Below, piece by piece: positions 61,444 to 64,000 of a DNA stretch of 64,000 bases. Below the pieces are notes generated by a model. The model was given only the letters and a program-made list of their open reading frames with translations. It did not search any database and was not told the origin of the DNA. Numbering within the stretch: position 1 is the first letter of the stretch; the number at the start of each line of letters is the position of its first letter. Both the position numbers and the translations under genes were made by a program. Source of the DNA: Arthrobacter sp. 260 (GTDB lineage: Bacteria; Actinomycetota; Actinomycetes; Actinomycetales; Micrococcaceae); the NCBI RefSeq assembly GCF_013116745.1, contig NZ_JABFOE010000001.1, positions 372,001 through 436,000 on the forward strand. The letters are read 5' to 3'.

Positions 61444-63078
61444 ATGGCCGAATTGACCATCAACGCCGAAGACGTCCGTAATGCGTTGAACGAGTTTGCG
61501 GCATCCTACGAGCCCGGCAACGCAGAACGCGTTGAAGTCGGCCGCGTGAGCACTGCCAGCGATGGCATCGCCAAGGTAGAAGGATTGCCTTCGGTGATGG
61601 CCAATGAATTGCTGCGTTTTGAAGATGGCACCCTGGGCCTCGCCCAGAACCTCGACACCCGTGAAATCGGCGTCGTCGTGCTCGGTGACTTCACCGGCAT
61701 CGAAGAAGGCCAGGAAGTTCACCGCACCGGAGAGATCCTCTCCGTGCCAGTGGGCGACGCCTTCCTCGGCCGCGTAGTTGACCCTCTGGGCCAGCCCATC
61801 GATGACCTTGGTGAGATCAAGGCAGAAGCGCGGCGCGCACTGGAGCTTCAGGCACCGGGCGTTACCGAACGCAAGTCGGTCCACGAGCCCATGCAGACCG
61901 GGCTCAAGGCAATCGACGCGATGATCCCGATCGGCCGTGGCCAGCGCCAGCTGATCATTGGTGACCGTCAGACCGGCAAGACGGCCATCGCCGTCGACAC
62001 CATCATCAACCAGAAGGCCAACTGGGAATCCGGCGATGTGAAGAAGCAGGTTCGCTGCATCTACGTCGCTATCGGACAGAAGGCTTCGACCATCGCTGCG
62101 GTACGCCAGACCCTTGAGGACAAGGGCGCCCTGGAGTACACCACGATCGTTGCATCGCCTGCATCCGACCCCGCGGGCTTCAAGTACCTGGCACCCTACG
62201 CCGGTTCGGCCATCGGGCAGCACTGGATGTACGCAGGCAAGCATGTTTTGGTGATCTTTGATGATCTCTCCAAGCAGGCCGAGGCCTACCGTGCGGTATC
62301 GCTGCTGCTGCGGCGCCCGCCGGGACGTGAAGCCTACCCGGGCGACGTTTTCTACTTGCACTCCCGTCTGCTTGAGCGTTGTGCCAAGCTCTCCGACGAG
62401 CTGGGTGCTGGTTCGATGACCGGTCTTCCGATCGTCGAGACCAAGGCAAATGACGTATCGGCCTATATCCCGACCAACGTCATCTCGATCACTGACGGCC
62501 AGATCTTCCTTCAGTCGGACCTCTTCAACGCCAACCAGCGTCCAGCTGTGGACGTCGGCGTGTCGGTGTCCCGCGTGGGTGGTTCGGCGCAGGTCAAGTC
62601 GATGAAGAAGGTTTCGGGCACGTTGAAGCTCGACCTCGCACAGTACCGCGACATGCAGGCCTTCGCGATGTTCGCCTCCGACCTGGATGCCGCGTCACGC
62701 CAGCAGCTCACCCGTGGTGCACGGCTCATGGAACTGCTCAAGCAGGGTCAGTACGCGCCGTTCCCCGTCGAGGAGCAGGTTGTCTCCATCTGGGCCGGCA
62801 CCAACGGCTACCTGGATGACGTACCGGTCGAAGATATCCGGAAGTTCGAAGGCCAGTTCCTTGAGCACCTGCGGCACAAGTCGTCAGTGCTCACCACTCT
62901 GGCCGAGACCAACCTCCTTGAGGACTCCACCGTTGACGAGCTGAAGAAGCAGATCGACGACTTCAAGCAGGGATTCTTCGGCGAAGGCCATGATGGTCTG
63001 GTTGCCGGTCACGAAGAGTACAGCGCCCTCTCCGAGGACGAGGTCGACCAGGAGAAGATCGTCAAGCAGAAGCGCTAG
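61444..63078 (+). CDS. atpA: ATP synthase F1 subunit alpha
   Basis: 544 residues, non-catalytic nucleotide-binding subunit. N-terminal beta barrel, P-loop [11 protein letters not shown] (~173), [20 protein letters not shown], Walker [21 protein letters not shown], and the visit/arginine finger region [19 protein letters not shown]. The C-terminal helical domain ends with a charged tail ([15 protein letters not shown]). RBS CAGGAGAGCAGGGACTGCAG. Followed by a hairpin and atpG, 89 bases later. Confidence 0.96.
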   Translation: MAELTINAEDVRNALNEFAASYEPGNAERVEVGRVSTASDGIAKVEGLPSVMANELLRFEDGTLGLAQNLDTREIGVVVLGDFTGIEEGQEVHRTGEILSVPVGDAFLGRVVDPLGQPIDDLGEIKAEARRALELQAPGVTERKSVHEPMQTGLKAIDAMIPIGRGQRQLIIGDRQTGKTAIAVDTIINQKANWESGDVKKQVRCIYVAIGQKASTIAAVRQTLEDKGALEYTTIVASPASDPAGFKYLAPYAGSAIGQHWMYAGKHVLVIFDDLSKQAEAYRAVSLLLRRPPGREAYPGDVFYLHSRLLERCAKLSDELGAGSMTGLPIVETKANDVSAYIPTNVISITDGQIFLQSDLFNANQRPAVDVGVSVSRVGGSAQVKSMKKVSGTLKLDLAQYRDMQAFAMFASDLDAASRQQLTRGARLMELLKQGQYAPFPVEEQVVSIWAGTNGYLDDVPVEDIRKFEGQFLEHLRHKSSVLTTLAETNLLEDSTVDELKKQIDDFKQGFFGEGHDGLVAGHEEYSALSEDEVDQEKIVKQKR

Positions 63079-63088
63079 GGAATTAGGT

Positions 63089-63113
63089 ACCGGGATGGCT
63101 AAGCCATCCCGGT
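63089..63113 (+). repeat. Inverted repeat between atpA and atpG
   Basis: ACCGGGATGGC (63089-63099) pairs perfectly with GCCATCCCGGT (63103-63113), with a 3-base loop. No T-run follows, so it is probably not a strong terminator within this operon but may set mRNA stability or partial readthrough between subunits. Confidence 0.75.
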
Positions 63114-63167
63114 GCCATCCCGGCCTTAGCCGTAATCCCCAGGTGGACTACGAAGGAAAGGACAAGT

Positions 63168-64000
63168 ATGGGAGCCCAGATCCGGGTCTACCGCCAGAAG
63201 ATCACTTCGACGACGTCGATGAGGAAGATCTTCAAGGCGATGGAGCTGATCGCGACTTCTCGCATCGGCAAGGCAAGGGCACGAGTATCGTCGTCGCTGC
63301 CTTACGCCAATGCGATCACCCGTGCCGTCTCAGCAGTGGCATCGCAGTCAGAAATCGACCATCCGCTGACCACCGAGCCAGAACAGATCCGCCGGTCGGC
63401 GGTTCTGGTGATGACCTCGGACCGCGGCCTCGCAGGTTCATACTCAGCGAGTGTGTTGAAGCAGGCCGAGTCGCTGATTGAGCTGCTGCGAGAAGAGGGC
63501 AAGGAAGTCAAAACCTACCTTGTCGGTCGGAAGGCCCAGGCCTACTTCGACTTCCGCAACCGTGCGTTCGAGAACGTATGGACCGGCGGAACTGACGCTC
63601 CGGAGTTCGAAACTGCACGTGACATCGGCAAGGCACTCCTGGCCGAGTTCAACACGGATTTCGAAGACGGCGGCGTTGACGAAATCCATGTGGTTTACAC
63701 CCGCTTCAGGTCAATGGTGTTGCAGGAACCAACGGTAATCCGCCTGCTTCCACTCGAGGTCGTCGAAGAGGAAGCAGCATCCGAATCGGATCTGCTGCCG
63801 TTGTATGAGTACGAACCGGAGCCGGAAATGGTTCTGGACGCACTGCTTCCCCGCTACATCGAGTCGCGGATCTTCGCGGCTCTGTTGCAGGCGGCCGCCA
63901 GCGAGCTTGCTGCCCGTCAGCGGGCAATGAAGTCCGCAGGCGACAACGCATCGGACCTCATCAAGAAGTACACCCGGCTCCGCAACACTGCGCGCCAGGC
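63168..64000 (+). CDS. atpG: ATP synthase F1 subunit gamma, partial (3' end cut by window)
   Basis: 277 visible residues from ATG 63168, running off the window end. N-terminal helix [20 protein letters not shown], central alpha/beta domain ([20 protein letters not shown]), and the C-terminal rotor helix ([35 protein letters not shown]). It is the central rotor shaft of F1. RBS GAAGGAAAGG precedes the ATG. Only about 20 residues should be missing. The atpD and atpC genes are expected just downstream. Confidence 0.94.
   Translation, partial: MGAQIRVYRQKITSTTSMRKIFKAMELIATSRIGKARARVSSSLPYANAITRAVSAVASQSEIDHPLTTEPEQIRRSAVLVMTSDRGLAGSYSASVLKQAESLIELLREEGKEVKTYLVGRKAQAYFDFRNRAFENVWTGGTDAPEFETARDIGKALLAEFNTDFEDGGVDEIHVVYTRFRSMVLQEPTVIRLLPLEVVEEEAASESDLLPLYEYEPEPEMVLDALLPRYIESRIFAALLQAAASELAARQRAMKSAGDNASDLIKKYTRLRNTARQ

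Overview
The window is chromosomal DNA of a high-GC Gram-positive actinobacterium, most likely Micrococcaceae close to Arthrobacter (inferred from gene content and gene order; no database search was made). Pointers are the SigR/RsrA-like sigma and zinc anti-sigma pair followed by the 24-residue ribosomal protein bL37, the fused 2-oxoglutarate enzyme Kgd, GuaB1, a Rho with a long Arg/Asn-rich insertion, the order lysA-hom-thrC-thrB-rho-prfA-prmC-tsaC, and the actinobacterial atp operon. Coding density is high, operons are tight (4-nt ATGA/GTGA overlaps are common), and I see no insertion sequence, prophage or CRISPR array.

Layout. 0-3.2 kb: YdeI-like protein, YbdK-type ligase, then a fluoride operon (fluoride riboswitch, universal stress protein, two CrcB/Fluc channel subunits). 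3.2-6.6 kb: manganese-type ABC importer with its DtxR/MntR repressor, preceded by two palindromic operator candidates. 6.6-11.7 kb: methyltransferase and histidinol-phosphatase, cold-shock protein, and a doxX-aroA-rsgA operon. 11.8-13.2 kb: sigR-rsrA, with a textbook SigR-type promoter upstream, and bL37. 13.3-17.4 kb: oxidoreductase, Asp-rich lipoprotein, PadR/DUF4097 pair with paired operators, DUF1810 protein, and an SGNH-like protein that has lost its catalytic residues. 17.4-23.1 kb: kgd and guaB1. 23.1-25.8 kb: two tandem CNNM/CorC-type membrane proteins behind a 310-nt leader. 25.8-29.1 kb: zinc importer znuACB with a Zur-like box, and a convergent zur. 29.1-34.1 kb: metallo-hydrolase, PhoD-type phosphatase, Cds1-like cysteine desulfhydrase, sulfurtransferase, HIT protein. 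34.1-39.7 kb: HrpA helicase, WYL regulator, DinB-fold protein, tRNA-Arg(CCG). 39.9-52.0 kb: argS, lysA, hom, thrC, thrB, rho, prfA, prmC, tsaC. 51.9-57.8 kb: envelope glycan genes (epimerase-like protein, two GT2 transferases, FlaA1/CapD-like dehydratase, WecA-like transferase). 57.9-64 kb: atp operon from an AtpI-like gene through atpA, with atpG cut by the window end.

How it works together. Metal and halide homeostasis is unusually well represented: fluoride export under a riboswitch, Mn and Zn importers each next to a matching regulator, and two CNNM proteins. Several genes (hisN, the metallo-hydrolase, phoD, cds1, the WYL regulator, dinB, argS) have a TANNNT hexamer exactly 6 nt before the start codon, the geometry expected of leaderless transcripts. 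The best candidates for follow-up are the fluoride-riboswitch operon whose first gene is a stress protein, the putative two-isoform sigR locus, the degenerate SGNH protein, and the undescribed 310-nt leader of the CNNM operon.
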